In this document: piece after piece, positions 20,702-30,219 of the stretch
Layout: the number at the start of each line of letters is the position of its first letter
Position numbering within the stretch: position 1 is the first letter of the stretch
DNA from: Branchiostoma floridae
Taxonomy: Eukaryota; Chordata; Leptocardii; Amphioxiformes; Branchiostomatidae
Direction: 5' to 3'
Assembly (NCBI RefSeq): GCF_000003815.2
Contig: NC_049983.1
Coordinates: 4,117,764 to 4,157,022 of the forward strand
DNA length: 39,259 nucleotides
The notes under the pieces: generated by a model
Seen by the model: only the letters and a program-made list of their open reading frames with translations
Told to the model about the DNA's origin: nothing
Databases searched by the model: none
Translations under genes and position numbers: made by a program

Positions 20702-21674
20702 TCCTCAAACCACCGTATGGGGTCAAAACTGACCCCAGACGTATATCGATGTGTGCCATCATTGCATTTCTGGTCGAAAACAAATTCCCTCCCATGAGTT
20801 TGTTTGTATATATGTCCTATAACTTCTTATACGTTTTTGACGAGATTGGCTCATTATTGATTAAGTTATCTTAGAAAGTTAATGTATGGTCCAGTGGGGT
20901 CAAAACTGACCCCAGCATTTTTTTAAACAAACTTTTGCAACCCACACCTGAACTACTCATCGTAGGATCACGAAATTTTCAGAGAATGATGTAAATGTAA
21001 GCTAAAATTATTGTAACAGCTTTTGTGCCAATATCATGTTATATGGCGACATTATGACGTCATTTAGGTAATCTCGGCCGCCATCTTGGATTTTGCCTGA
21101 TGATGTCATTAAATTAGCATAAATTATGAATATTGAGTTATGAAATTTACGTTAAATTTCATAAGGTGTGATAAACAACTGATATCTGCTATGAAAACCT
21201 TAAAATTTAAATGTTTAATACAAAATTAGAAAACTTAATAATAATAATAATTAGTAATAGATATGTCTGTCAGAATTTCGTTGCCATGGCAACATGAAAG
21301 ATGATGAACATACTTTGTTCACTGAAAATTTTTGCTTTGAACATTTTCTAAAAAGTTACCAAGTTTGGTGGCCCTAGCATGAGCCATTTAGGCGTTATAC
21401 GGCATTGAAGTTGGCATCAAAAACCTCCTTCCCGGTCTGAATAGCATTGGTGCAAAATGTGGTCCTCATGATCTTTTGCATAAATTATGATGATGAGCTA
21501 GAAATATTCTCACCTAATCACGTCAGACTGTTCCACATAGATTAATGAAACTAAACATATATACAAATCACAAAAAGAGTCACACAAAAAACTGTATTTG
21601 TACAAAATGTTTTGGGGTCAGTTTTGACCCCATACGGTAATCTACGTCACAAAAAAGCTACGGTGGTTTGAGGG
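20702..21674 (-). mobile_element. piggyBac-like MITE, family 1, inverted, near complete
   Basis: About 970 bp in reverse orientation relative to the copy at 18556. The right end CGGTGGTTTGAGGG is intact and followed by TTAA (21675-21678). The left end CCTCAAACCACCG is present but its first C and the flanking TTAA have changed. It fills the 5' end of the intron after the last CTLD1 exon and ends ten bases from that exon. Confidence 0.75.
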
Positions 21675-21683
21675 TTAAATTAC

Positions 21684-21740
21684 CTTTCTCGCAGATGAAT
21701 TCTTTTTCAATCAGGCTGCATGGTTGAAGACTCCATGTAC
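21684..21740 (-). CDS. Exon: C-type lectin domain 1, last part
   Basis: A 57-bp phase 1-1 exon. The acceptor CCTTCACAG ends at 21741 and the donor GTAATT starts at 21683. It encodes TWSLQPCSLIEKEFICEK, the terminal W-x-x-x-x-C-x(6-8)-F-I-C-E of CTLDs. The WND calcium motif is replaced by WSL, so with the missing EPN/QPD this domain should not bind sugar in the classical calcium-dependent way. A TTAA-flanked MITE starts within ten bases of the exon end. Confidence 0.85.
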
Positions 21741-21881
21741 CTGTGAAGGACCATGGGTATTAGGTTGATAATATATATGGCCTTTGAGGCCTTTGGATAC
21801 TCAAATTCATAAATTTGATGGCTGAACAGTCGTTTATACTTTCATGCATGTATTATACGGCACGTGGATTTCCAAGCATAC

Positions 21882-22017
21882 CGTGGTCTTCAAGGAAAGC
21901 ACAGAAGGGATCATTAGATCTCCGAATGTATTCTTGGAAATCATCAAACAAAATTTCCTGTTCCTTGAAAGCGTCACCCGCTGGACTTCCATCGCTCCAA
22001 GCAAAGTTGGCAATTTT
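21882..22017 (-). CDS. Exon: C-type lectin domain 1, middle part
   Basis: A 136-bp exon, phase 0 to phase 1. The acceptor TTTCTCCAG ends at 22018 and has a good pyrimidine tract. The donor GTATGC starts at 21881; reading on leads to a stop after about 12 codons, which supports splicing. The translation contains FAWSDGSP, the W-x-D-G-S-P strand of CTLDs, and later FCAFLEDHG, the C-V-x-x-x strand. Between them, where mannose or galactose binders carry EPN or QPD, there is an acidic and Phe-rich stretch with neither motif. Confidence 0.85.
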
Positions 22018-22244
22018 CTGGAGAAAAAGAGAAATATTCAATATCTGAGCTAACATAAGGCTTCTGAACAATCCATTACCATTGCTTGAAATATTGCCCT
22101 AAGGTCACAGCAAGTAAATTTAATGGATGACATCCCCTGCAGACTGAAAAAAATTGTGAGGTAAGGGAAAAAAACAAGATGAGTAAAAAAAAAAACATGA
22201 TAGCATAATTTTTCAATTGTACGCAATAAACATTATATAAAGAA

Positions 22245-22615
22245 TGTCCCGCTGTTTCCGACAAGACCACAAGATCATATTTACGAACCATCCCATCCAG
22301 TCCCTTCATACAACACACTAACCTTTCATGCTTGCGGCACTTGCCGTCCCACCGTTCCCTACAAGACCACAAGATCATATTTACAAAACAATTCCATCCA
22401 ATCGCTAACACACACTAACCCTTCGTGCTTGCGGCTCTTGCCGTCCTGCTGTTTCCGACAAGACTACAAGATCACATTTCCTAACCATCCCATCCAATCC
22501 CTTCATACAACACACTAAATCTTCATGCTTGTGGTTCTTGCCGTCCTGCTGTTTCCGACAAGACTACAAAATCACATTTCCACGCTATCCCATCACATCT
22601 CTTCATGCAACATAC
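22245..22615 (+). repeat. Minisatellite, about 100-bp unit, 3.7 copies
   Basis: CAAGACNAC recurs at 22262, 22362, 22459 and 22559, each followed by AAGATCATATTT-like and CCATCCCATCCA-like blocks. It lies in the intron between the first and middle CTLD1 exons. Confidence 0.85.
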
Positions 22616-22654
22616 GGATCCCAAACGGCGTCAAATCCCGTCATACAACGCAAA

Positions 22655-22712
22655 ACGAAATGGCGGCGCAGAACAAAATGGCGGCGCAGAACAAAATGGC
22701 GGCGCCCAAACA
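22655..22712 (+). repeat. Three tandem ATGGCGGCG units (18-bp period)
   Basis: AAAATGGCGGCGCAGAAC repeats with ATGGCGGCG at 22660, 22678 and 22696, followed by a near copy AAACATGGC. Each matches the YY1 core AANATGGCGGC. Confidence 0.85.
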
Positions 22713-22904
22713 TGGCAAGAAAAACAATCCAGGTTTTGCTATCACAAACCTGTAATAACAAACCATTGTATCGACGTTTGCATGTTGTGTCTGTACGTAT
22801 TTGTGGCAAATGGAATATTCTTCGTCAGAATATGTTAGAGATTCTGGAAAGGGAATTGACTATATTGAATCTGACAACATCTGTGGTATATACGAACGTA
22901 ATCT

Positions 22905-23290
22905 GGTAATACGGTATCCGTCTAAAATCCTTATTTTCGGATTTTGTCGTAATGGGGTTCCGAATAACGGTTTCCCATGTTCAGATTCGTTACGGATTCC
23001 TTGTTGGGTCCACCAACATTACAAAAATACAAACGGAATACGGTATATGTCGAAAATCCTTGTTTTCGGATTTTGTAGGGTTTGAGGTTCCGAATGACGG
23101 AATCCTATGCTCGGAACTGTTACGGATTCACACAAAAAAAAATGCAAAAAAAAAAATACGGTGCCGTATTTGTCGCAGATCCGTATTTTCGTATATTCGT
23201 CGTTTTCAGTGTCCGAGAAACCGTTTCCGATTTTCGGATTTGTTACCAATCCTTTGTCGGATTCACCTGCATTCGCATGTATTCGCCAAA
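22905..23290 (+). repeat. Diverged tandem repeat, unit about 125 bp, 3 copies
   Basis: Blocks AAAATCCTTNTTTTCGGATT, then a GGTTCCGAATNACGG block and a GTTACGGATTC block, recur with starts near 22914, 23042 and 23164. The third copy is the most diverged and contains an A homopolymer. Confidence 0.7.
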
Positions 23291-23296
23291 AATAGG

Positions 23297-24350
23297 TGTG
23301 AGAGTGCCAAGACTTAGCTTGGACCCTGCTATGATGTCCGTAGTGATTGAGGCAAGGCGAAGTTCAAGTTCTCTCGAGATCGACTTTATTCACAACTCAA
23401 CTGGTGATGGCCGTCGGTGGTAACAATCAGAAGTACTCTTCACTCTCAGTTGGCAAAGTCCAGATCCTACTTTCTGTCACTGAAGTCCAAACTTTCCAGA
23501 TCTTTCCACAACTTCTTTCGGCACGTGGCAAAAACTGCCACGGCCCGAGGCCGCTACCTTTCTCGGCACGAAACGACTGCTACGGCACGAAACTGCACTC
23601 TCTGAATCGAGTGCTTCCTTTTTATCTTCTGAATTTGGGGTTGGGCCAAGACCAAATACGGCTAATCTTATGCGAATCTTTAGAATCTGATTGGCCCGGG
23701 AAACATGTAAATGTGGACTATTAACTCCTCAGAAGTCCGGAACTCAAGTGACATTGAATGGCAAAGCGTGAGGAAACCAGTAAATTTCGTATTAAAAAGC
23801 TCCTCGGAGGCTTCACCCGAGGGTCAGACCGGAGGGGTCGTGAACTTATGCCTCGGTCAGCCCTCGAGGAACCCACCCCCTTGGAACTGCTTTGGGCATA
23901 ACCGGCCAAAACTTTATAATGCACGTTCGGATGCAGCTGTCAAACTTTCTGGACCGTACCAACTCTGAGAGAGGGAAGGAGCAACAGGTATTCTGACACT
24001 CTAGAACACTGTACATCACAAAGAAATCTTCTTAACATTCGAATCCGACTTTGTCAGCCGCCATTGCTATCCTAAACTATGAGCACAACTTCTCACAACA
24101 ATTCTGTCATGTTTCAAACGGGAAACGTCCCGTAGTTTCGCTAACATTGGAGTTTTCTATGTGGGTTACATCATCGATCGGTAACTAGGGATCCGGCGTG
24201 GTTACTAAGCTATACATCAACTCATCTTCCAGCCGGTCCGGGACTCTGTACATTCCATTCACAGTGACCGAGATATCGGACGTGGGATCCCAGGCGACGG
24301 TGTCAATCAAACGGCTCCGGTCGAGTTACAATGTTGGGCCATCTTAAGTC
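23297..24350 (-). mobile_element. Possible LTR retrotransposon end (low confidence)
   Basis: Read on the minus strand, a short protein-like frame ends at a stop at 24185-24187, followed by non-coding sequence, an AATAAA at about 23387 and a terminus ending ACTCTCACA at 23297. This order resembles the end of a pol gene followed by a 3' LTR. No second LTR, polypurine tract or primer site was identified. Confidence 0.2.
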
Positions 24351-25250
24351 AAAGTCGAGACTAACACTACTACTAGTATTAGTCAACAACGTCGGTCACA
24401 TAGTCAACATTCAATAGTTATCCTAACACTTTTGGTAACAAGTTCTGCGTGCGTTTGTCTTATTTACAAAGTTTCTTACTCCCGATCCTATTAACCTGGT
24501 ACTTGACCTCTGCCGACTAGCTTAATTGCAGTGGTTACCTGATCTCCCACTGTGGGCCTTTCCCGGCCAGCTGACGGTGGGGTATCAGAGAACAGAGAGG
24601 ACCCGGCCGTCGCTAGGCACATTAACTAATTGCTGTCACTCTAGCCTAGGATACCAAACATCTTAGTCTAAACGGGCTGGCCCCGTTTACATAGGGAGAA
24701 GTACGTATTCATCAGGATTCTAGGTAATTTCGTGCAGTGTAACATGCCTACAGTCATGGCTACCTGGCTAGTGTCCCTTCTACAGTTACAATCATTACAA
24801 CACAACATATCTGCCCATTTTGGTACTTTTTCATCATGTTGACCATCTCCGGAGAAAAAAAAATCGTTTTTTTTTCTGAAATCAGGCCAATATTATTGCG
24901 CGAGCTGATGTCATCCATAAAATTTACTTTCTGTGGCCTAAAGCGGAACACAAGCAAAATCGCTGTGGCAAAGTGATTTAACAGAGCGATCAACGAATTT
25001 TATGTAAAAAGATTCTTTTTACGTTACTGTTTTTTTGGTGTTTTTAGTCATTCTTGCGTCATATATATATAAAATCAAGTTTAACACAAGTCAACGTTAT
25101 GGGTCATAGATTTTAGTATACAGGGAATCAATAATAATTTACGATGAATACTGCTAGCTAGATATTTGCAATAGGCAGGAAATGATTACTATAATTTGAC
25201 ATGACTTTGCTACTGATATTGATAAAAGCAGTTTCAATGATTGACCATAC
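24351..25250. other. Intron sequence without recognised features
   Basis: No exon, domain or clear repeat was found. An inverted A/T homopolymer pair (AAAAAAAATCGTTTTTTTTT) lies near 24857-24877. Confidence 0.4.
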
Positions 25251-25486
25251 CTCTCTTTCTTTCTTGATCAAGACAGCAGCTAGTTTCATCCCTATCCATC
25301 CGTTCCCAATGTTGTCTCGGAGGAACTCGTTTTCCTGTGGAGTATTCACAGCCACCAGATGACCACTCAGAGCTTGGCAGTACCTCTCCGCAGCCCACCA
25401 GACAAGTGGTGAGGAAAACTTCTGGTAGCAGCGTTCTTCAAACATCGTCCAGCCTTTACCGCATGCTTTATCCTTTACACGATCCT
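25251..25486 (-). CDS. Exon: C-type lectin domain 1, first part
   Basis: A 236-bp exon, phase 1 to phase 0. The likely acceptor is TTTGAAG ending at 25487, which lacks a good pyrimidine tract, so the start is the least certain boundary. The donor GTATGG starts at 25250. The translation shows the long-form CTLD start: CGKGWTMFEERCYQ, then WWAAERYCQALSGHLVAV (the A-x-x-x-C-x-x-x-x-G-x-L-A motif), then NEFLRDNIG and GWIGMK (the W-I-G motif). The domain is finished by exons 21882-22017 and 21684-21740. Confidence 0.85.
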
Positions 25487-25739
25487 CTTCAAATCCAAAG
25501 ATAATTTATTTAAACGCAGTTCATCGGTTGAGAAAGTTTAAAAGCATGATACACATACACTATAATATCAAATAGGCGCATTGGATACTACAACTACTAC
25601 TTGTATTGTGTCAGTGTCGTGTTGCTGTAAAATATCTTAACATCAAATTCAAATTTGCATTCCAAATATTGCTTGATATGGTCAACAGTTGCATAATTTA
25701 TAGCATACATTACTAAATATGTAACATGTCCACGTAATT

Positions 25740-26575
25740 ATGTTACCCCTACTAAGACGGGCGTGGGGGTGGCTTTTGAGACCCGTACCAACTTTCATGC
25801 ATGTCTCATAACGCCTGAACGGCTTAGTTACGCTTTTCTGAAATTTACAAATTTTTTTTTTTGTTGTTGTAAACGGCTGTTGATGTGTGGAGTGAGTCAG
25901 TGAGTCAGTGGCCTGTTGTCTTTTAACTTGATGTCCATTTTTACGAAACTAGCTAGAGTCTGTTATAACAATGTATTTTTCATGTATTTTGTATTTTTTC
26001 CCGCTAAATGTAATTCAGTATATCGTTGATAATTGAATATGCATACATCATGCCAAAATCCAAGATGATGGAACCAAATCACCACATCAAGTATAACTAG
26101 TCTATTATCCCTAATACTAAAATTTGTAATGACGTAATGAAGCATGAACCATTTCCGATACCTTTCGCGGATGTTTGCTGAAAATGTATATTTGAAATTC
26201 AAAGCTGGCAGACCCAAGATGGCGAACCCCAACTGTTACAGATATGTCTGACGTCATTTCATAACGCTATTTGACGTCAATGATGCTACTTTGACAACAG
26301 CAGTTAAGGCATACATGATTATTCTGTTATTTATGCTTGATTTTTACATTTTTGTTGCATACATTAAAACTCTGGGAATATTATTTTTCATAGTGCCGGC
26401 AAATGCAATCACATAGATGACGTCATGACGATGTCAAATCACTTTTCAATACAGATTTTTTACGACTCTCATACTTTACTTGTACATCATCTCTGAACAT
26501 TTAGTGGTCATATGATAAGTCGTTTAGTTACAGGATTTTATAACGCTGGCCTCAAAAGCCAAACCGCAACGCAAA
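25740..26575 (-). mobile_element. Family 2 repeat, degraded
   Basis: The part 26230-26570 matches 60-400 in order: a GACGTCATT block, TGATGCTA, ATTATTCTGTTAT, TTACATTTTTGT, CCGGC and then GACGTCAT. The part 25760-25850 matches 3815-3925. It lies in the intron between F5/8C and CTLD1. Confidence 0.5.
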
Positions 26576-26698
26576 AAGAGATCACAATTTTGTTGGAAAT
26601 AAATATTGAAATTAGTAGACATTCATACATAAACAGAGTATACAAATAGCAGCATAAAATTGATGTAGATCAACCGTGCATTTGCAATCATATTTTAC

Positions 26699-26837
26699 CT
26701 TTCATGGGACATCCTGATAGTCCTACCTCCCAGGTAGTCATGTCCAGGAATACTTCTGGTGTGAGTTTAATCACCTTGGCTTGCACGGCTATGGCAAGAA
26801 GATGCTCATCTTTGCCGGCACTACTGGTGAAGGTGAA
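26699..26837 (-). CDS. Exon: F5/8 type C domain, last part
   Basis: A 139-bp exon, phase 0 to phase 1. The acceptor is CACTTAG ending at 26838 and the donor GTAAAA starts at 26698. The translation carries the C-terminal half of a discoidin domain: a beta strand AVQAKVIKLTPEVF, then TTWEVGLSGCP, which matches the family ending 'R-I-x-P ... R-x-E-L-x-G-C'. The terminal cysteine pairs with the one near the start of the preceding exon. The linker between the two exons is somewhat shorter than in typical members, but the frame joins cleanly. Confidence 0.85.
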
Positions 26838-26934
26838 CTAAGTGGTCAAAACATATTTACGATTATAATCACGTATAACTGATTCCAAGAAACACCAGGC
26901 GTACAGACGACAGGGTATCCTACACGACAACATC

Positions 26935-27200
26935 CTCGCCGCAAGGCTAGGAATGAATTAGAGTCCATTAAATGCCACATTACATACGATGAAGATAAAA
27001 GACAAAACGTGTTTCTTTGGTTCGTCATCTGAAGCTGTTGCCCACTATCTGCTACACTGTTCTCTGTACAACAACCACCAGCGCCACTGTCGAACAGTTC
27101 ACACAAGATCGTCTGACCAAGTCTATCTGTTCTACCACAGGGACTACCAGGACGTGAAAACGTTGCAGACAAGTATTTGCTGCCCTTGAAACCTACATTT
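26935..27200 (+). pseudogene. C-terminal tail of a non-LTR reverse transcriptase, broken
   Basis: In the frame starting at 26935 the translation reads LAARLGMN, a stop, SPLNATLHTMKIKDKTC, FFGSSSEAVAHYLLHCSLY, NNHQRH. This matches the terminal 'R-L-R-x-G-x-S-x-L-N ... C-x-C-G-x-x-E-T-x-x-H-x-L-L-x-C-P-x-Y' of L1/CR1/Jockey-type polyproteins, with a stop and one lost cysteine. It sits in the F5/8C intron, antisense to the host gene. Confidence 0.7.
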
Positions 27201-27666
27201 CCTCCACAAAACGGTTCTTTCAATCTAAACTGTAGCTTCCATCTAACTAGACCTCTGACATCTTATATTCTGCTCAACAACGTTTGTCTTTAGGCTTAAT
27301 CTTGTTGTTTCCTTTCCTGTTGTCCGATGATTTAAAGTATACGTTAGCCAGTTGAGTATAGTATGTATATTCAATGTGAACTGTAAATCTATGTATGTGT
27401 TGGTACCCAATATCAGCTAGTCTGCGTGGGCATTTCCATGTAAAGCATTATCTGCAATTCTAATGAATCTAAAGATATCTAAAACTGTACCTTTTCTGCA
27501 TCTCGATTTTAGATATAGGGGTGTTTATCGCTAGTAAGTTCCCTGTAGAGAAAGTATACTAACATACTGTTCTACATTGATAAGAAAAATGACAAAATGG
27601 AAACTCGATTTGGAGTAGGTGGTAAACCAGCAAAGTTTAAATCGTCCTTAATTGATGTTGAAATAC

Positions 27667-27926
27667 CTTTGCCAAACAGTCAGTCCAAATCCCGTACTCC
27701 AACGAAAATACGAGAGTATACGATGGCCTCAAACCATGAAAAACCACTCCAGTAAGTTGTATGGGGTCTTCCAAGGTAATTTGCCACCAGTCATCAAGTC
27801 CCTCTATTGCCCACTGCGCCAGAGCGAGTTCATGGCTACTTTCGATCACCTGAGTCGTACCAATACCTTCTTCGATAGAGTACTTGTCTCGAAGCAAGGA
27901 TATTGGTAACAAACAAGCTCCTCTTC
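27667..27926 (-). CDS. Exon: F5/8 type C (discoidin) domain, first part
   Basis: A 260-bp exon, phase 1 at its start and phase 0 at its end. The acceptor is CCATAG ending at 27927 and the donor GTATTT starts at 27666. The translation begins with a cysteine shortly after the acceptor and then shows the discoidin signature: AQWAIEGLDDWWQITLED, then QLTGVVFHG, then a strand ending in YGIWTDC. These match the family pattern of W, D-x-W-Q-x-x-L and x-T-G-V-x-x-x-G. F5/8C domains bind phospholipids, glycans or collagen. The domain is completed by the next exon after an intron that contains a non-LTR retrotransposon tail in the opposite orientation. Confidence 0.85.
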
Positions 27927-28132
27927 CTATGGAAAAATACCATAAAGCATTTGAGCACATGAAGTCCGTGCACAAATCTTAAGTACAAACACGAAGCACG
28001 AATATGACCATTTTTATGTTTATTAATAATAGACACTTTTAAGGATGAGAGTGTAGTTGATCTTTTAACCCACAAATCCACTGTTTGCCTTTATTTGGCA
28101 ATTATTCCTATGCTGGTAAAACATTGGTTTAC

Positions 28133-28246
28133 CAATGCAAGCATCTTCGTCAGAAACATCCACACAATCCGGTATGCCGTCACAGATGTTACTTCTTGAA
28201 ACAAAGCGATTGGACCGGATACATGGAAATCGGTCTGTGAACATAG
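28133..28246 (-). CDS. Exon: LDLa module 6 lacking one disulfide
   Basis: A 114-bp phase 1-1 exon of 38 codons. The acceptor is ATGCAG ending at 28247 and the donor GTAAAC starts at 28132. The core CDGIPDC and VSDEDAC is textbook LDLa with an intact acidic calcium cage. Only four cysteines are present. Positions that should hold C1 and C3 are occupied by other residues (Phe at C3), so a whole disulfide (C1-C3) appears to be lost while C2-C5 and C4-C6 are kept. Confidence 0.85.
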
Positions 28247-28354
28247 CTGCATAAAAGAAAAAAAAAGGGATTTAGTTTTGTTTCTTGCAACTCTATGTCG
28301 TTAGAGAACAATAAGAAGCAATAGGCATTAAGATGCTTGTAAAAATCTGTTTAC

Positions 28355-28483
28355 CACATTTCCTAGGACTCTCGTCCGCGCCTGTCCTGCAGTCTTCATC
28401 GCCATCACAGTACTGAGCGATGCTGATTTCCTTGTATGTATTGAAGGCTGCGCTTAGCTGTGTATCCCAGCATACGGTTCGTG
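28355..28483 (-). CDS. Exon: degenerate LDLa module 5
   Basis: A 129-bp phase 1-1 exon of 43 codons. The acceptor is AACGCAG ending at 28484; an in-frame stop lies a little upstream, which limits the choice of acceptor. The donor GTAAAC starts at 28354. The C-terminal half is clearly LDLa (YCDGDEDC, then GADES, then a final Cys). Only four cysteines remain and the two usually found between C1 and C4 cannot be seen. A 172-bp tandem duplication begins 7-9 bases upstream of the acceptor, so the intron end has been remodelled recently. Confidence 0.75.
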
Positions 28484-28491
28484 CTGCGTTG

Positions 28492-28833
28492 TTCAAGACA
28501 TGCGGAATTCAGAGAGGATAAGTCTGAAGAACTAATAAATTAGCTGGAGTCTGGAATGTGTATTCCAAATTAAGTTCGTTATGTGTACGGAGGGTAATGC
28601 AAATTGTGTTTTTTATTTTCATGAGGCTCCTGTCTCCCTTATACCAGTATGAAATTGAGACTATTCAAGACATGCGGAATTCAGAGAGGATAAGTCTGAA
28701 GAACTAATAAATTAGCTGGAGTCTGGAATGTGTATTCCAAATTAAGTTCGTTATGTGTACGGAGGGTAATGCAAATTGTGTTCTTTATTTTCATGAGGCT
28801 CCTGTCTCCCTTATACCAGTATGAAATTGAGAC
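28492..28833. repeat. Recent 172-bp tandem duplication in an intron
   Basis: 28492-28661 and 28664-28833 are almost identical; the only difference seen is C versus T in a T-rich run. The low-coordinate end lies beside the acceptor of LDLa exon 5. Confidence 0.9.
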
Positions 28834-28973
28834 AAATAGGATTCGAGTTGAATTAGTGTTTATTATTATTTGGTCTAACAAATTACCACCTGTTCCTGGT
28901 GCATTCTATAACTTGTGCCGACTATGAAATAAAAATGTATTGAGTTACTGCCCTCTCCGTTATCAATACCTAC

Positions 28974-29135
28974 TACAGTTATGTTCCTCTGTAAAATCCA
29001 AACAATCAGGTTTTCCATCGCAATCGTATGACGCTGAAACGCACTTGTGTGTTTCCTCGCACTTTATTTTATAAAGACAACTTTCTGCCTCTGAAAATAG
29101 ACAAGGAGAATCGTTCCATTCAGCGTTAAACGTAA
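28974..29135 (-). CDS. Exon: LDLa module 4
   Basis: A 162-bp phase 1-1 exon of 54 codons. The acceptor is ATATTTTAG ending at 29136, immediately next to an AT-rich pentanucleotide repeat. The donor GTAGGT starts at 28973; GTATTG four bases further on is a possible alternative but would change phase. The translation has a canonical LDLa cysteine pattern with CDGKPDC and a terminal TEEHNC, where SDE is replaced by FTEE. One extra cysteine sits near the N-terminus. Confidence 0.82.
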
Positions 29136-29152
29136 CTAAAATATTATATATG

Positions 29153-29215
29153 ATAACATAACATAACATAACATAACATTACATTACAATACATTATATT
29201 ATATTACATTATATC
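29153..29215. repeat. AT-rich pentanucleotide repeat (ATAAC / ATTAC)
   Basis: Five ATAAC units grade into ATTAC and ATTAT units. In gene sense it lies just upstream of the acceptor of LDLa exon 4 and may supply its T-rich tract. Confidence 0.85.
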
Positions 29216-30102
29216 ATACTCAGCAGATTAAGGCCTGTGAGACCCCCAGATTCTCCAGCCTAGAGTTATATGGCCGTAACTTTCAATGTAACTATCTGTT
29301 TTCAACACAATTTGGCCAGTAGACGTAATTCACCCATATTCAAAATATGATGGAAAGAAAATTCTGGATCCTGAATATTTTGGGTTAAAAAATCATTTTG
29401 GGTAAAAAATAGTGATGCTATTAAAATGGGTCTGTGCCCATAATGAAATGACTGCCTAACAGAGTCATATTTTCTAGAGTAATAGATTATATCTCTGTGA
29501 TATCTAATGTGCCCGGGCCTTTTGCCTCTATAAATCGGTAAGACTTCATTTTGGGGCAAAAACATAATTTTTTGACAATTTTGGTGTATTCTTTGTACAA
29601 ATATCAACACAGCCACCCAAATCGAAGATATTGCAAGAAGGCCCGCTTGATTTCCGAAGGTCTAAGGCCTAATGGACGTAAATCTGCTAAAAACTCGCCA
29701 GACAACCGGTATCCTGATGTAGGCAGCAGCCGACGAAACACTACTTACCTTACAAGAACTGCGCCAAAGTATGTTTCAAAGTATGTTTCACTGTACGTAA
29801 TGTTAACCGTTGGTAAACATGAATGTTTTATGTCTGTATCTGTTATATCGCTGTTGCATCAATGCGAAATTTCGCAAGCAGTTAGCCTCAAAAGGCATCA
29901 GTCAACTGCCACACAATCATTTTGGGCTAGAAATATCGATTTTCAGCATTATTTTGCTGTTTCCTTGAAGTATGAGCGCCCCGCTATTTTCCCGCCACTC
30001 CATAGCCTAGGGAATCCGAACGGGTGTTCGAACCGTAAGCGGCTCTAGCGGGGGTGCCTTTTTGTTAACCGCATCTGGTTATGCCCGAAAACACGGGGGC
30101 AC
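29216..30102. other. Intron sequence without a recognised gene
   Basis: Holds a 165-codon plus-strand frame (29551-30048) with no recognisable domain and low-complexity composition, judged to be chance or repeat-derived. Confidence 0.35.
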
Positions 30103-30219
30103 CTATGAATTGTGTCTTACTTTCAAGGTACGGTCAAATTCCGAACGGGAACCATAATCACTTATTATAATATAATACCTTGTAAATTGCTTGTACAAAA
30201 ATATAGGAAGACAAGTTAC

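Noticed and set aside
22076-22411. 111-codon minus-strand frame upstream of a CTLD1 exon
   Set aside because: It is a translation of the 100-bp minisatellite. The real exon starts at the CAG acceptor at 22018.
22245-23290. Repeat arrays considered as CRISPR-like
   Set aside because: The units are about 100-125 bp, contiguous and without unique spacers, in a eukaryotic intron. They are minisatellites.
26846-27223. 125-codon minus-strand frame in the F5/8C intron
   Set aside because: It is the shadow of the plus-strand reverse transcriptase tail and does not join in phase with either F5/8C exon.
29551-30048. 165-codon plus-strand open frame
   Set aside because: No recognisable domain and low-complexity composition (many Tyr, Ser, Lys runs). 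It is antisense in an intron of a well-supported gene, so chance or repeat-derived.
30010-30060. GTGTTCGAACC resembling a tRNA T-arm
   Set aside because: The flanking bases do not form the required stem and no D-arm, anticodon arm or acceptor stem could be drawn.
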